This document shows, piece after piece, positions 1 through 8,876 of a stretch of 64,000 nt of DNA. The DNA comes from Advenella kashmirensis W13003 (lineage in GTDB: Bacteria > Pseudomonadota > Gammaproteobacteria > Burkholderiales > Burkholderiaceae_B): contig NZ_KI650979.1 of assembly GCF_000506985.1 (NCBI RefSeq), positions 1,426,710 through 1,490,709 of the forward strand, written 5' to 3'. The first letter of the stretch is position 1, and each line of letters starts with the position of its first letter. The translations under genes and the position numbers were made by a program. The notes under the pieces are model-generated. The model worked only from the letters and a program-made list of their open reading frames with translations. It had not been told where the DNA came from and searched no databases.

Positions 1-43
1 CTTCGTTTTTCGCCCGAGTGATTTTATAGCGTGTGTTATGCCG

Positions 44-676
44 TCAGTGCGTTTGTTCGATTGCTTTGTGCTGCGCAGATTTCTTTTCGTCGCCACCCGC
101 TTGCGGAACATCCGGACGCGGATCCGGCACGAAGCCATCGCGATTGGGCATGCGGATCGCCGCCAGAGACTTTGCATCCATCGTGGCATCGTCCGGGACC
201 AGGCCGTTCAGTTGCAGTACGTACGCGGTTACGGCATAGACCTGGTCATTACTCAAGGTTTGCGGCGCAGTCAATGGCATGGCGCGTCGTATGTAGTCAA
301 ATAGCGTAGGCGCATAGGGCCAATAGCTGCCTACTGTTTTGACCGGCTTGTCACTGGCAAGCGTATCTTTGCCGCCTGCCAGTTTGTCACCCAGGCCACC
401 TTCTCCCTTGGCACCGTGACAGGAAGCGCATTGCTGTACATAGATATCCCGACCCATAGCGACGGTGCCGCTGCCCGCGGGCAGGTTTTCACCGTCGGCA
501 AATACATTGATGTCCCAGGCGGCCATTTGCTGCTGCGTAATTGGATGACCGAAACCGAATTTCTGTTCCGCATGAGAAACATGAGTGGCTGTCAGCAGTA
601 TTGTCATACAGCTATACGTGATAAAGCATCGGAATATGTGTTCCGTGATGGCAATTGTGGTTTTATGCGAGTGCAT
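44..676 (-). CDS. soxD: SoxD-type monohaem cytochrome c
   Basis: This is a 210-residue periplasmic cytochrome c that should take electrons from the molybdenum subunit SoxC encoded just upstream. An N-terminal hydrophobic export signal ends near residue 36 (HVSHA). The haem motif CASCH lies at residues 83-87, and a likely axial Met is at about 133 in RRAMPL. The segment before the haem (GFGHPITQQQMAAWDINV) and the GSYWPYAPTLFDYIRRAMP block are typical of the N-terminal domain of SoxD. Only one haem motif is present, as in short SoxD forms; Paracoccus-type SoxD has two. The start overlaps the end of soxC by 14 bp, so the two are translationally coupled. Confidence 0.85.
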   Translation of the reverse strand: MHSHKTTIAITEHIFRCFITYSCMTILLTATHVSHAEQKFGFGHPITQQQMAAWDINVFADGENLPAGSGTVAMGRDIYVQQCASCHGAKGEGGLGDKLAGGKDTLASDKPVKTVGSYWPYAPTLFDYIRRAMPLTAPQTLSNDQVYAVTAYVLQLNGLVPDDATMDAKSLAAIRMPNRDGFVPDPRPDVPQAGGDEKKSAQHKAIEQTH

Positions 677-1988
677 GAGTCACCTTTCCGTCTGCAGCGA
701 CGCGCCAGGGCGTAATCGCATTATTGTGATAAGTACCGTTGACGCCTCGCACCTCGACCAGTGCGGTGATTGTAGGCTGGGTATATCCGGTTTCGTCAGT
801 CGCCCGGCTTTGTATGACCACGGATTCACCGTTCCACTGCCAGGGAAAGACAAAACGGGTAAGCGCTTTGCTCAGCACCGGTTCCTGCAATACGGCGGCT
901 TGCCAGGTTTTTCCTTCGTCCACCGACACTTCGACTTTGGCGATGCGTCCCTTGCCCGACCAGGCAATACCCTTGATTTCATGAAAGCCATGTCCTTCTA
1001 CCTGCTGTCCACCCGATGGACTGGTGATGATAGACTTGGCCTCCATCACAAATGTGAATTCACGTGCTTTGCCGTTGGGCAGGCTGTCGGTGTATTTGGA
1101 TGTTTCCTCGCGGGAATGTACGGGCCGGTCTGCTACTTGCAGACGCCGCAGCCATTTAATACTCATGTTCCCTTCATAGCCGGGCAGCAACAGTCGCAAG
1201 GGATACCCCTGCTCCGGCCGCAGGCGTTCGCCATTCTGGCTATACACCAGCATGGCATCATCCAGGCATTTTTCCAGCGGGATACTGCGCGTCATGCCGG
1301 CACCATCGGCCCCTTCGGCAATAATCCATTTCGCTTCGGGTTTGAGGCCGGCTTCTTTCAATACCGTTTTCAACAGCACGCCGGTCCACTCCGCGCAACT
1401 GACCAGACCATTGGCCTCGGCTGCCGTCTTGGCGTGGACGGTATAGCCGGGGTTGCCAGAGCACTCAAGGAAATAGATTTGTGAATGCGACGGAAAACGC
1501 CGGATATCATTCACGGTAAATTCCAGCGATTGCTGGACCAGACCGTGCACCACGAGCCGGTGTCCGGCCGGATCAATATCCGGGATACCATTATGATGCC
1601 GTTCATAGAACAGCCCGTTGGGCGTGATGATGCCGTCCAGTTCCTGCAGGGGCGAGCGGGTCGACGAAGAGAAGTATTGTTTGTCTGTCTTGCGCAGATG
1701 CCGGATGACACCGCTTTCGAAACGGGAGGGGGTGCCGTAAGGATGGCTGCCGACTTGCGCGCCTGACTGGGTTGACCATGGGGGAATGGACAGTGTACCC
1801 TGCGCCGCGGGCGCCGCATCTTCGGCTGCTGTGGTCGGCGTTGCCGCAATGGCGGAACGCAAGCCAGCGCTGGCAGCCAGTGCACCTGTCACCGCGGCCG
1901 CGCCGTGGCGCAGGAACTGCCTGCGTTTGCTTTGCGCATCCGAATCTGCGACGACCAGGTTTTCTTCAGAAAATGAGTCAGTATTCAT
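663..1988 (-). CDS. soxC: Sulfite/sulfane dehydrogenase molybdenum subunit SoxC
   Basis: SoxC is a sulfite-oxidase-family molybdopterin protein; with SoxD it forms the sulfur dehydrogenase of the thiosulfate-oxidising Sox system in the periplasm. The 441-residue protein has a twin-arginine signal (KRRQFLR at residues 21-27) followed by an Ala-rich hydrophobic stretch. The molybdenum-ligating Cys is residue 176 in YFLECSGNPG. The C-terminal dimerisation domain (from about residue 320, VEGHGFHEIKGIAWSGKGRI) is complete. I start at the ATG at 1988 because GGGAG sits about 7 bp upstream; a longer frame to 2060 would put extra residues before the Tat signal. Other sox genes are not seen here; they may lie to the left of the window or elsewhere. 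Confidence 0.88.
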   Translation of the reverse strand: MNTDSFSEENLVVADSDAQSKRRQFLRHGAAAVTGALAASAGLRSAIAATPTTAAEDAAPAAQGTLSIPPWSTQSGAQVGSHPYGTPSRFESGVIRHLRKTDKQYFSSSTRSPLQELDGIITPNGLFYERHHNGIPDIDPAGHRLVVHGLVQQSLEFTVNDIRRFPSHSQIYFLECSGNPGYTVHAKTAAEANGLVSCAEWTGVLLKTVLKEAGLKPEAKWIIAEGADGAGMTRSIPLEKCLDDAMLVYSQNGERLRPEQGYPLRLLLPGYEGNMSIKWLRRLQVADRPVHSREETSKYTDSLPNGKAREFTFVMEAKSIITSPSGGQQVEGHGFHEIKGIAWSGKGRIAKVEVSVDEGKTWQAAVLQEPVLSKALTRFVFPWQWNGESVVIQSRATDETGYTQPTITALVEVRGVNGTYHNNAITPWRVAADGKVTHALA

Positions 1989-2167
1989 ATCAGGCTCCCT
2001 GCTGCGCGGAAATGTCAAATGTGTTAATGAAGAACAGTATAGATACACCTTGGCTGGCACGTCCAGTATTTACTGTTTATTAATTTAGCGGGTAAAGTTA
2101 TGTGTGTCGATTATTATTTGCATATTTTTCTGTGTCGAGCCACAGGCGTCTCCGGTATTTATGAATC

Positions 2168-2725
2168 ATGATCAAGCAATACTTGTCTCTTTCCGACTTG
2201 GGGCCCAGAATATGTATTCTTGGCCCCTCCAACAGTGGCAAATCCACGTTGGCCGCTGCCATTTCGCGCAAGCTCGACATACCGCCGGTTCATCTGGATC
2301 AGCTCTTTCATGAGCCCCATACCGACTGGGTACCCCGGCTTGAGGCAGACTTTGCCGCCTTGCATGCGGCGGCCATATCCGACGAGCGGTGGGTCATGGA
2401 CGGCAATTACTCAAAATATCTGCCATTGCGTTTCCAGCGGGCGACGGGTTTAATTGTCCTGAATGTATCGACGACAACAAGTTTGCTGCGCTATTTGCGC
2501 CGCACGCTGTTCGAGCGGGACCGATACGGCGCCCTGGAAGGAGCCAGGGATAGCCTGAAGTGGGATATGATTCGTCATATTGCTGTCGTCACGCCGCGCA
2601 ACCGCGAACGCAATCACAACTTGCTTGGCAAGGCAGAGGTGCCCACCATTATGCTTCCCTCGAAACGGCACATCGAAGAGATTTACAGGCAATGGGGGCT
2701 GTCGCGACATGCGCGATCGCAATAA
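2168..2725 (+). CDS. P-loop NTPase, topology-modulation/adenylate-kinase-like
   Basis: A 185-residue cytoplasmic protein with Walker A GPSNSGKST at residues 19-27, followed by the HLDQLFHEPHTDW block and the MDGNYSKYLPLR block. This combination is typical of the small kinase-like family annotated as DNA topology modulation (FlaR-related) proteins, whose true substrate is not established. No strong ribosome site is visible before the ATG. It stands alone between soxC (divergent) and the LprI-like gene. Confidence 0.6.
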   Translation: MIKQYLSLSDLGPRICILGPSNSGKSTLAAAISRKLDIPPVHLDQLFHEPHTDWVPRLEADFAALHAAAISDERWVMDGNYSKYLPLRFQRATGLIVLNVSTTTSLLRYLRRTLFERDRYGALEGARDSLKWDMIRHIAVVTPRNRERNHNLLGKAEVPTIMLPSKRHIEEIYRQWGLSRHARSQ

Positions 2726-2784
2726 TTGCTTTTGTACGGAATGTCGACTTTTGATTATTGACCCAGATAAATACCGGAGGATCC

Positions 2785-3177
2785 ATGTTTAGAAAGGCCT
2801 TTTTGAATACCGCCATCACCTGTCTTGGTATTGTTGCTGCTGTGAATAATGTCAGCCATGCCCAGACACAAAGCGAAATGAACCAGAGTGCCAATGTCGA
2901 TTACAAAAAAGCAGATGCCGAGTTGAATAAGTCCTATCGGGATGTCCTCAATAAATTGGATGCATCGGGCAAGACCGACCTGAAAGCGGCGCAAAATGCC
3001 TGGATCAAATATCGTGACCTGGACTGCAAGTTTCAAAGCGGCGGGGCTTCGGGCGGCTCTGTTCAGGCGATGGTTGTCGCCGGCTGCCTGACCGACAAGA
3101 CCGTTGCGCGCACAAAAGAACTCAATGGATTGCTTCACTGCCAGGAAGGCGATGTCAGTTGCGTGGTCGCGCCGTGA
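2785..3177 (+). CDS. LprI/DUF1311-family secreted protein
   Basis: A 130-residue exported protein with a signal peptide (residues 1-26, ending VSHAQ). The mature part is a charged helical repeat followed by the family's conserved block: WIKYRDLDCKF, then a second Cys in AGCLTDKTVARTKEL. This is the LprI/DUF1311 pattern, a family that includes lysozyme-inhibitor-like proteins; the role in this organism is unknown. I start at the ATG at 2785 because GGAGG lies 5 bp upstream; an upstream in-frame start at 2758 lacks this. Its 3' end overlaps the following acetyltransferase gene. Confidence 0.7.
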   Translation: MFRKAFLNTAITCLGIVAAVNNVSHAQTQSEMNQSANVDYKKADAELNKSYRDVLNKLDASGKTDLKAAQNAWIKYRDLDCKFQSGGASGGSVQAMVVAGCLTDKTVARTKELNGLLHCQEGDVSCVVAP

Positions 3178-3662
3178 GCGCAGCTTCATCGGCGGTGATC
3201 GAGTGCCTGAAGACGCAGGATGTGTCCATGCTGAGGGAATTGAACCAGTTGTTTGGCAGGGCATTCGATGATGCCGACAGCTATGGAGGTAACCCGCCTT
3301 CCGATGACTATCTGAACGATTTTCTTGCGAAAGAGCAAAATATCGTTCTTGTCGCGTTGCATCAAAAAACGGTCATCGGCGGTCTGGTCGCTTATGCCCT
3401 GGACAAGTTCGAAATGGCGCGACGGGAGTATTACATCTATGATCTGGCTGTTGGTGAGCAGTATCGCAGACAGGGCGTCGCAACGGCGCTGATCGGGCGG
3501 CTGTGCGAATTGGCCGGGAGTAACGGGGGCTGGGTCGTGTATGTTCAGGCCGATGAGTCAGATCCGCCCGCCATCGCGCTCTATCGCAAACTCGGAAAAG
3601 GCGAGAAAGTCTTGCATTTTGATATCCCTGTATCGTTCCGGCATTTGCATAACCGCCAATGA
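3159..3662 (+). CDS. GNAT acetyltransferase resembling AAC(3)-I aminoglycoside acetyltransferases
   Basis: A GNAT-fold acetyltransferase of 167 residues. The acetyl-CoA site is RRQGVATA at residues 103-110, and the segments LNQLFGRAFDD, KFEMARREYYIYDLAV, VVYVQADESDPPAIALY and EKVLHFDI match, from memory, the arrangement of gentamicin 3-N-acetyltransferases AAC(3)-I. Whether it acts on aminoglycosides cannot be told from sequence. Start: TTG at 3159 has AGGAAGG about 9 bp upstream; a GTG at 3174 overlapping the previous stop codon is an alternative that would shorten it by five residues. It overlaps the LprI-like gene, so it is probably co-transcribed. No integron or transposon signs flank it. 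Confidence 0.72.
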   Translation: MRGRAVSAASSAVIECLKTQDVSMLRELNQLFGRAFDDADSYGGNPPSDDYLNDFLAKEQNIVLVALHQKTVIGGLVAYALDKFEMARREYYIYDLAVGEQYRRQGVATALIGRLCELAGSNGGWVVYVQADESDPPAIALYRKLGKGEKVLHFDIPVSFRHLHNRQ

Positions 3663-3881
3663 ATAATCAAGTTGCAGCAGGACAGGTGCGAAAACATTTG
3701 CGTCCGCGTAATGAGATGGCCATACTTTTGTTTGACCAGATCCTTCTGAACATTAGGAAATTTATTATTCTGTAAACAGGGTTTATGGATGGCGCTGACA
3801 GGACTAGCATGAGGGTGCAGATTTAATTCATTCTTAATACAGACGTGATAGGAATGATGTCATTCGCAGAAGGAGGTGCAT

Positions 3882-4040
3882 ATGGTCTGGCATACTGTAT
3901 TTTTCTTTGCGCTCGCAGCAATTTCCGCGGTCCTTGGCTTCGGAGGATTACTCACCTGGGGCGCGCTCATTGCCCAGATTCTGTTTATTGTTTTTCTTGT
4001 TCTTGCGTTATTCACTATTTTTATCAGGAAAAAGCGCTGA
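3882..4040 (+). CDS. DUF1328 small membrane protein (YtjA-like)
   Basis: A 52-residue protein starting MVWHTVFFFALAAI and ending FTIFIRKKR. It has two hydrophobic helices (about residues 4-20 and 28-47) separated by a GFGGLLTWGA turn, which is the DUF1328 pattern; the related E. coli protein YtjA is an inner-membrane protein of unknown function. A very good ribosome site (AAGGAGG) sits 6 bp upstream of the ATG, so the call is firm although the gene is tiny. It stands alone, facing pncC. Confidence 0.8.
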   Translation: MVWHTVFFFALAAISAVLGFGGLLTWGALIAQILFIVFLVLALFTIFIRKKR

Positions 4041-4092
4041 GCTATAAGCGGACAGACCAAATCCGGCGCTTTCGCGTGCGCCCTGGCCGTAT

Positions 4093-4614
4093 TCACGCAT
4101 TTGCTTGCGGCAAGACCGCCATGTTTGATGCACGCCCTGCATAATGCGGTATGCGGCTGAGCGCGTACAGGGCGCTACGTTGTCTGATTTTTCGGCTACT
4201 TCCGGAAAACCGCTTTGTTTCGGTGAATACGACTGGCTGCCCGTCGGGTTGCCCGGAATGAAAGGCCCAGGCAAAGCATTGCGTGCCCGGTTTAATCGTG
4301 GGGTCAATATTGTCTACGACGCCTGTGTTGGCAATCGCCACATTAGCGGCGCTTCTGGCAAGCGCTCCCATTGCCATTTCGGTCGCCACCTGTTCACTGG
4401 TCAGATTGTATTTTTCAATCGTATCGGCGCTAACCTTCAGTTCCCTTTTTTTTGCGGCAACCGTATATGTCACGAACGCACAGTCCAGCAACTTGCCTGC
4501 GTTTGGCGCTTCGGACAATGTCGACGCGATCAAGCCGGCGGTGCAGGATTCTGCTGTCACAAGCTGCAGAGCGTGATCAGCCATATAGCGTGCAACAATC
4601 TGGATGGATATCAT
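4093..4614 (-). CDS. pncC: Nicotinamide-nucleotide amidohydrolase PncC (CinA C-terminal family)
   Basis: This family deamidates nicotinamide mononucleotide to nicotinate mononucleotide in NAD salvage. The 173-residue protein is the stand-alone CinA C-terminal domain: TAESCTAG at residues 20-27 (usually TAESCTGG), VTYTVAAKKRELKV, and VVDNIDPTIKPGTQCFAWA. The usual G at the second-last place of the first motif is A here. GAGG lies about 6 bp before the ATG. The nearby nic-type pyridine catabolic genes are 50 kb away and need not be related. Confidence 0.8.
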   Translation of the reverse strand: MISIQIVARYMADHALQLVTAESCTAGLIASTLSEAPNAGKLLDCAFVTYTVAAKKRELKVSADTIEKYNLTSEQVATEMAMGALARSAANVAIANTGVVDNIDPTIKPGTQCFAWAFHSGQPDGQPVVFTETKRFSGSSRKIRQRSALYALSRIPHYAGRASNMAVLPQANA

Positions 4615-4793
4615 GCGTGCCTCGCTGGCGGTTGGATATAAGGACTCGTTGTCTTTACGGTGTCAGATATTCTTTATTTTATATCACAGGAAATCCTGTC
4701 GGATTGGTACTTGGTTAAAACAGTTTTCGACCAAAATCTGTTTTGCCTTAATGTCCGCGATCGACAGCCATAGCAATACCTTACAATCTTTTC

Positions 4794-5441
4794 ATGAACA
4801 AGATAATGCCAAATGGCCAGAGTAAGGCTTTTGACCTATTGCTGCGCGATATCCGCAATTGCCGTGTATGCCGTGACGAGCCGCGCTACGGCAAACCCAT
4901 GGATCACGAGCCCAGGCCGGTTCTCCAGGTGTCGCAGACGGCCTCCATCTGTATTGCCAGTCAGGCCCCGGGCACGCGTGTTCACGAAAGCGGCAAGCCA
5001 TTTACTGATGCCTCAGGTATCCGGCTGCGCCAATGGATGGGTGTCAGCGACGATGAGTTCTACGATGATTCAAAAATTGCGATCATTCCGATGGGATTCT
5101 GCTTCCCTGGCCAGCGGGCCGATGGAAGCGATCTGCCGCCGCGCCGCGAGTGCAGAGAAATATGGCGATCGCAATTGTTCGCTCGTTTGCCGAATCTGCG
5201 CCTGTTGCTGGCCATAGGCGGTTACGCCCAGCGCTGGCACATGGGAAGTGATATTGCGCGCCAGGGCGTCACTGAAACGGTCAGATCCTGGCGCGAACAT
5301 TCTTGCGCCGACCCGGCATTACGGGTCTACCCGCTTCCTCATCCATCCTGGCATAACAATCGCTGGCTGACTCAGAACCCGTGGTTTGAAAGCGAAGTAT
5401 TGCCGCAAATGAGACATGACATACGTGATCTATTGATCTGA
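4794..5441 (+). CDS. Uracil-DNA-glycosylase-family protein
   Basis: A 215-residue protein of the uracil-DNA glycosylase superfamily. Visible marks are an N-terminal Cys pair (CRVC at residues 23-26), the first active-site motif SQAPGTRVHESGKPF, and a C-terminal PHPSWHN, corresponding to the HPS loop that inserts into DNA. This places it near the iron-sulfur families 4/5, but I cannot assign a specific family or confirm a cluster from the Cys residues seen. It may excise uracil or act on related lesions; stand-alone gene. Confidence 0.68.
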   Translation: MNKIMPNGQSKAFDLLLRDIRNCRVCRDEPRYGKPMDHEPRPVLQVSQTASICIASQAPGTRVHESGKPFTDASGIRLRQWMGVSDDEFYDDSKIAIIPMGFCFPGQRADGSDLPPRRECREIWRSQLFARLPNLRLLLAIGGYAQRWHMGSDIARQGVTETVRSWREHSCADPALRVYPLPHPSWHNNRWLTQNPWFESEVLPQMRHDIRDLLI

Positions 5442-5529
5442 TGCACGCTAACAGGCAATATTTTCACGTTAAGTGGTCTATTTTGCAGTACGATTCCTCC
5501 GTCTCATATACTCCTATGAAGGACTGATC

Positions 5530-6162
5530 GTGCCTGACATTACAACCGTGATTGCATTTGCTGCTGTCTCTCTGGGTATGGTGCTTACGCCAGGCCCCAA
5601 TATGATTTATCTGGTCTCGCGTTCAATTTGCCAGGGCCGGCGCGCCGGCATGGTCTCTTTGCTGGGCGTATTGCTGGGGTTCGTTTTTTACATGGTCAGC
5701 GCCGCGCTGGGTATAACGGCTTTGCTTTTTGCTGTCCCCTATGCCTACGAGGCTTTGTGCTACGGTGGTGCCCTGTATTTGCTCTATATGGCCTGGCAGG
5801 CAGTGCGACCGGGCGGGCAATCTCCCTTTCAGGTGAAAAAGCTGGCCGCCGATAGCGCCAGAAAGTTGTTTTTAATGGGCTTCCTGACCAATCTGCTGAA
5901 CCCGAAAATCGCAGTGATGTATCTGTCGCTTTTGCCGCAGTTCGTCAACCCGGACAAGGGCAGCATTTTGGCGCAGTCGCTGGCACTGGGTTCCGTGCAA
6001 ATTGCAGTCAGCATCAGCGTCAATATGATCATTGTCATTCTGGCGGGCAGCATCGCCTCATTTTTGGCCAGCCGGCCAACCTGGGTCGTTGTCCAGCGCT
6101 GGCTGATGGGAACCGTCCTGGCCGGGCTGGCAGTCAGAATGGCCATGTCGGCCAGACGCTGA
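5530..6162 (+). CDS. LysE/RhtB-family amino-acid exporter
   Basis: A 210-residue inner-membrane exporter with the family signature near the N terminus (LTPGPNMIYLVSRSICQGRRAG) and the central FLTNLLNPKIAVMYLSLLPQFV block. About six membrane helices are expected. The family exports amino acids or homoserine lactone-like compounds; the substrate is not evident. The start is taken at GTG 5530, which has GAAGGA about 6 bp upstream; a longer frame reaches 5473 but its extra N-terminal residues are not typical of the family. It converges on the aconitase gene. Confidence 0.83.
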   Translation: MPDITTVIAFAAVSLGMVLTPGPNMIYLVSRSICQGRRAGMVSLLGVLLGFVFYMVSAALGITALLFAVPYAYEALCYGGALYLLYMAWQAVRPGGQSPFQVKKLAADSARKLFLMGFLTNLLNPKIAVMYLSLLPQFVNPDKGSILAQSLALGSVQIAVSISVNMIIVILAGSIASFLASRPTWVVVQRWLMGTVLAGLAVRMAMSARR

Positions 6163-6166
6163 TTTT

Positions 6167-8872
6167 CTAGTACGACACTTGGCGCGTGTGCTGGTCCAGC
6201 ATCACCGGCAGAATGCCACCTTTGCGCCACACGGCTTCCTCATGTGCCGTATTCAGGCGCACCAGCAAATGAATGCGAGTGACCTGATTCCCGGTGCGAA
6301 TGCGGCACTCAATGCGGCTTTGTGGCGCCATCTGGTCGGGGATATCGATATCGATTACGCTGTCGCCTGTGATATTCAATGTCTTGCGGGTCACGCCTGG
6401 TTCAAATTGCAGGGGCAGTACGCCCATGTTGACCAGATTGGACCGATGGATCCGTTCGAAGCTCTCGGCCAGTACCGCCCGTATACCCAGCAGGCGGGTG
6501 CCCTTGGCCGCCCAGTCACGCGAGGAACCCGTGCCGTATTCCAGGCCGGCAACCACCACCACAGGGGTTTTGCATGCCAGGTAGTGCATCGCAGCTTCAT
6601 AAATGGACGCGACGTGGTTTCCGGGCTGAATCAGCGTGCAGCCACCCGGGCCGTCAGGTAAAAGTTCGTTGGCCAGCCTGCCACCGGTGAACGTGCCGCG
6701 CATCATGACTTCGTGGTTGCCACGTCGGGCAATGAATGTGTGCAATGCTGTCGGAGACACCGAGCGAGACAGAAGATATTGGCCCGCCGGCGTATCCGCA
6801 AGAATTCCATCTGCGGGCGAGATGTTATCGGTGGTGACGCTGTCGCCAAGCAGCAAAAGCGGCACCGCGTTGCGCAGGCTGCGTCCGCTGGCTGGCGGAC
6901 GGTCCTCCACATAGGGTGGCCGGCGAATGTAGGTGCTGCTTGCGTCCCACTCGTAAAGCGTAGAGCCGCGCGATGCCAGGGCTTGCCAGCGCGCGTCGCC
7001 TTTGTTGAGGCCTGCGTACTGTGTGCGAAACCGTTCCGGCGACACGTAGCGTTGCGTGATGTTTTTGATCTGCGTGTTGTCCGGCCAGATATCGGCCAGC
7101 AGGACGGGTGTGCCGTCCTCGGTATGACCCAGTGGCTCGCAACTCAGGTCAATGCGTACGCTGCCCGCAATCGCGTAGGCGACGACCAGCGCAGGGGACA
7201 CCAGATAGTTGGCGCGCGCCAGCGGGTGAATGCGGCCTTCGAAATTGCGGTTGCCCGAGAGTACGGCAGAAACGGTGAGCTGTTTTTCTTCGATAACGGC
7301 CTGAACGTCTGGCCGCAGCGGACCCGATCCGCCACCGCAACTGGCGCAGCCGAATCCAGCCAGATGAAAGCCCAGTGCATCCAGATCGCGCTGCAATTCG
7401 CTGGCCCGCAGGTAATCGCTGACAACCTTTGAGCCGGGTGTGAATGAAGTCTTGACCCAGGGGCGGGCGCGCAATCCTCTGGCGAGCGCATTGCGTGCCA
7501 GCAATCCGGCGGCGATCATGGCGGCCGGGTTCGACGTATTGGTGCAACTGGTGATGGCAGCCAGGATCACGGCGCCATCGTCCAGGGAGGCCGTAGCCGC
7601 CGCAGGCGCGGGGTGCGACGCTGCCTGGGGACAGGCGGACAGAAATGAAGCGGGAATGTCCGCGAGTGCCACATGATCATGCGGTCTGCGCGGGCCTGCG
7701 CCACCCGGTTGTACACAGGCAAGATCAAATTCGATCACCCGGCAGTAGTCGGGCTCTGCGCTTTGCGCATCGCGCCACAATCCTTGCAATTTGCAGTACT
7801 GTTCAATGAATGCGATCGTGTTTTCATCCCGTCCCGAGCGACGCAGATAATCCAGCGTCACGGCATCAACGGGGAAAAACGCGCAGGTTGATCCGTATTC
7901 CGGCGCCATATTTGACAGGGTGGCGCGATCCTCAAGCGTCAACGCATTAGAATCAAGCGCCGGACCGGTGAATTCAACAAAACTTTCGACGACTCGTGCC
8001 TGGCGTAGCGTGCGTGTCAGCGCGAGAACAATATCGGCTGCTGTAACCCCGGCGGCGGGTTTGTTGATCAGCCGTACACCGACGGTTGGCGGCAGGACAA
8101 AGGAAAGCGGCTCGCCCAGCATGGCGGCTTCCGCTTCGATTCCGCCGACACCCCACCCGAGTACGCCAATGGCGTTGATCATGCAGGTGTGGCTATCGGT
8201 CCCGGCCATTGTTTCCGGATGAACCAAAGGCGGATCCTCACTGTCATCGGCAAACACAATGCGTGCCATATGTTCAAGATTGATCTGGTGCAAAATGCCG
8301 GCGCCAGGTGGCACGATGGACAGATTCGTGACATTTTCCTGTGCCCATTTCAGGAAGGTATAGCGTTCACGATTGCGGGAGTATTCCAGTGCAACGTTAA
8401 GATCAGTTGCTCCCGCGCTGCCTGCATGATCGACTTGCAGTGAATGATCGACGATTAAATCGACCGGAATGCGGGGATTGATCGTCGCCGGATCACCCCC
8501 GGCCTGGGCGACCACATCGCGCATGGCTGCCAGATCGATCAGGGCCGGTATGCCGCTCACGTCCTGGGCCATAATGCGCGTCAGCATAAGAGGTATGTTG
8601 TCCTTTCCAACACGCTCACCATAATGGGCCATGATCTGCCTGGGTAAAGCGTCTCCTACGTCTTCGCGATCGGCATGACGCAACAGATTTTCCAGGAGAA
8701 TACGCATGACGTAGGGCAGCGCTCCGAGCGTAGTGCCGCTTTCGGCCGCCAGTGCAGCCAGCGAGTAATATCCAAACCGGTTTTGCTCGCACTGGAATTG
8801 CCGATAGCAACGGGTGCGCAATGAACTGACCTCGTCCCTATTGCGTTCGTGATTTACATTCATGGGGCGCAT
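6167..8872 (-). CDS. acnA: Aconitase AcnA-family protein
   Basis: About 901 residues, the usual AcnA length. Aconitase isomerises citrate and isocitrate using a [4Fe-4S] cluster. Active-site blocks are present: DHSLQVDHAG, AGTDSHTCMINAIGVLGWGVGGIEAE, SCTNTSNP (first cluster Cys), GCASCGGGSGP (second and third cluster Cys), GNRNFEGRIHP, and YGTGSSRDWAAKG. The second cluster motif is divergent: GCTTCIGNSGP is usual. It lies 4 bp after a Bug receptor gene on the same strand and so is likely translated from the same mRNA, an unusual place for a housekeeping aconitase; a dedicated role with a tricarboxylate or methylcitrate-like substrate is possible. ATGs at 8872 and 8863 are both plausible starts. 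Confidence 0.82.
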   Translation of the reverse strand: MRPMNVNHERNRDEVSSLRTRCYRQFQCEQNRFGYYSLAALAAESGTTLGALPYVMRILLENLLRHADREDVGDALPRQIMAHYGERVGKDNIPLMLTRIMAQDVSGIPALIDLAAMRDVVAQAGGDPATINPRIPVDLIVDHSLQVDHAGSAGATDLNVALEYSRNRERYTFLKWAQENVTNLSIVPPGAGILHQINLEHMARIVFADDSEDPPLVHPETMAGTDSHTCMINAIGVLGWGVGGIEAEAAMLGEPLSFVLPPTVGVRLINKPAAGVTAADIVLALTRTLRQARVVESFVEFTGPALDSNALTLEDRATLSNMAPEYGSTCAFFPVDAVTLDYLRRSGRDENTIAFIEQYCKLQGLWRDAQSAEPDYCRVIEFDLACVQPGGAGPRRPHDHVALADIPASFLSACPQAASHPAPAAATASLDDGAVILAAITSCTNTSNPAAMIAAGLLARNALARGLRARPWVKTSFTPGSKVVSDYLRASELQRDLDALGFHLAGFGCASCGGGSGPLRPDVQAVIEEKQLTVSAVLSGNRNFEGRIHPLARANYLVSPALVVAYAIAGSVRIDLSCEPLGHTEDGTPVLLADIWPDNTQIKNITQRYVSPERFRTQYAGLNKGDARWQALASRGSTLYEWDASSTYIRRPPYVEDRPPASGRSLRNAVPLLLLGDSVTTDNISPADGILADTPAGQYLLSRSVSPTALHTFIARRGNHEVMMRGTFTGGRLANELLPDGPGGCTLIQPGNHVASIYEAAMHYLACKTPVVVVAGLEYGTGSSRDWAAKGTRLLGIRAVLAESFERIHRSNLVNMGVLPLQFEPGVTRKTLNITGDSVIDIDIPDQMAPQSRIECRIRTGNQVTRIHLLVRLNTAHEEAVWRKGGILPVMLDQHTRQVSY

Positions 8873-8876
8873 ATTG

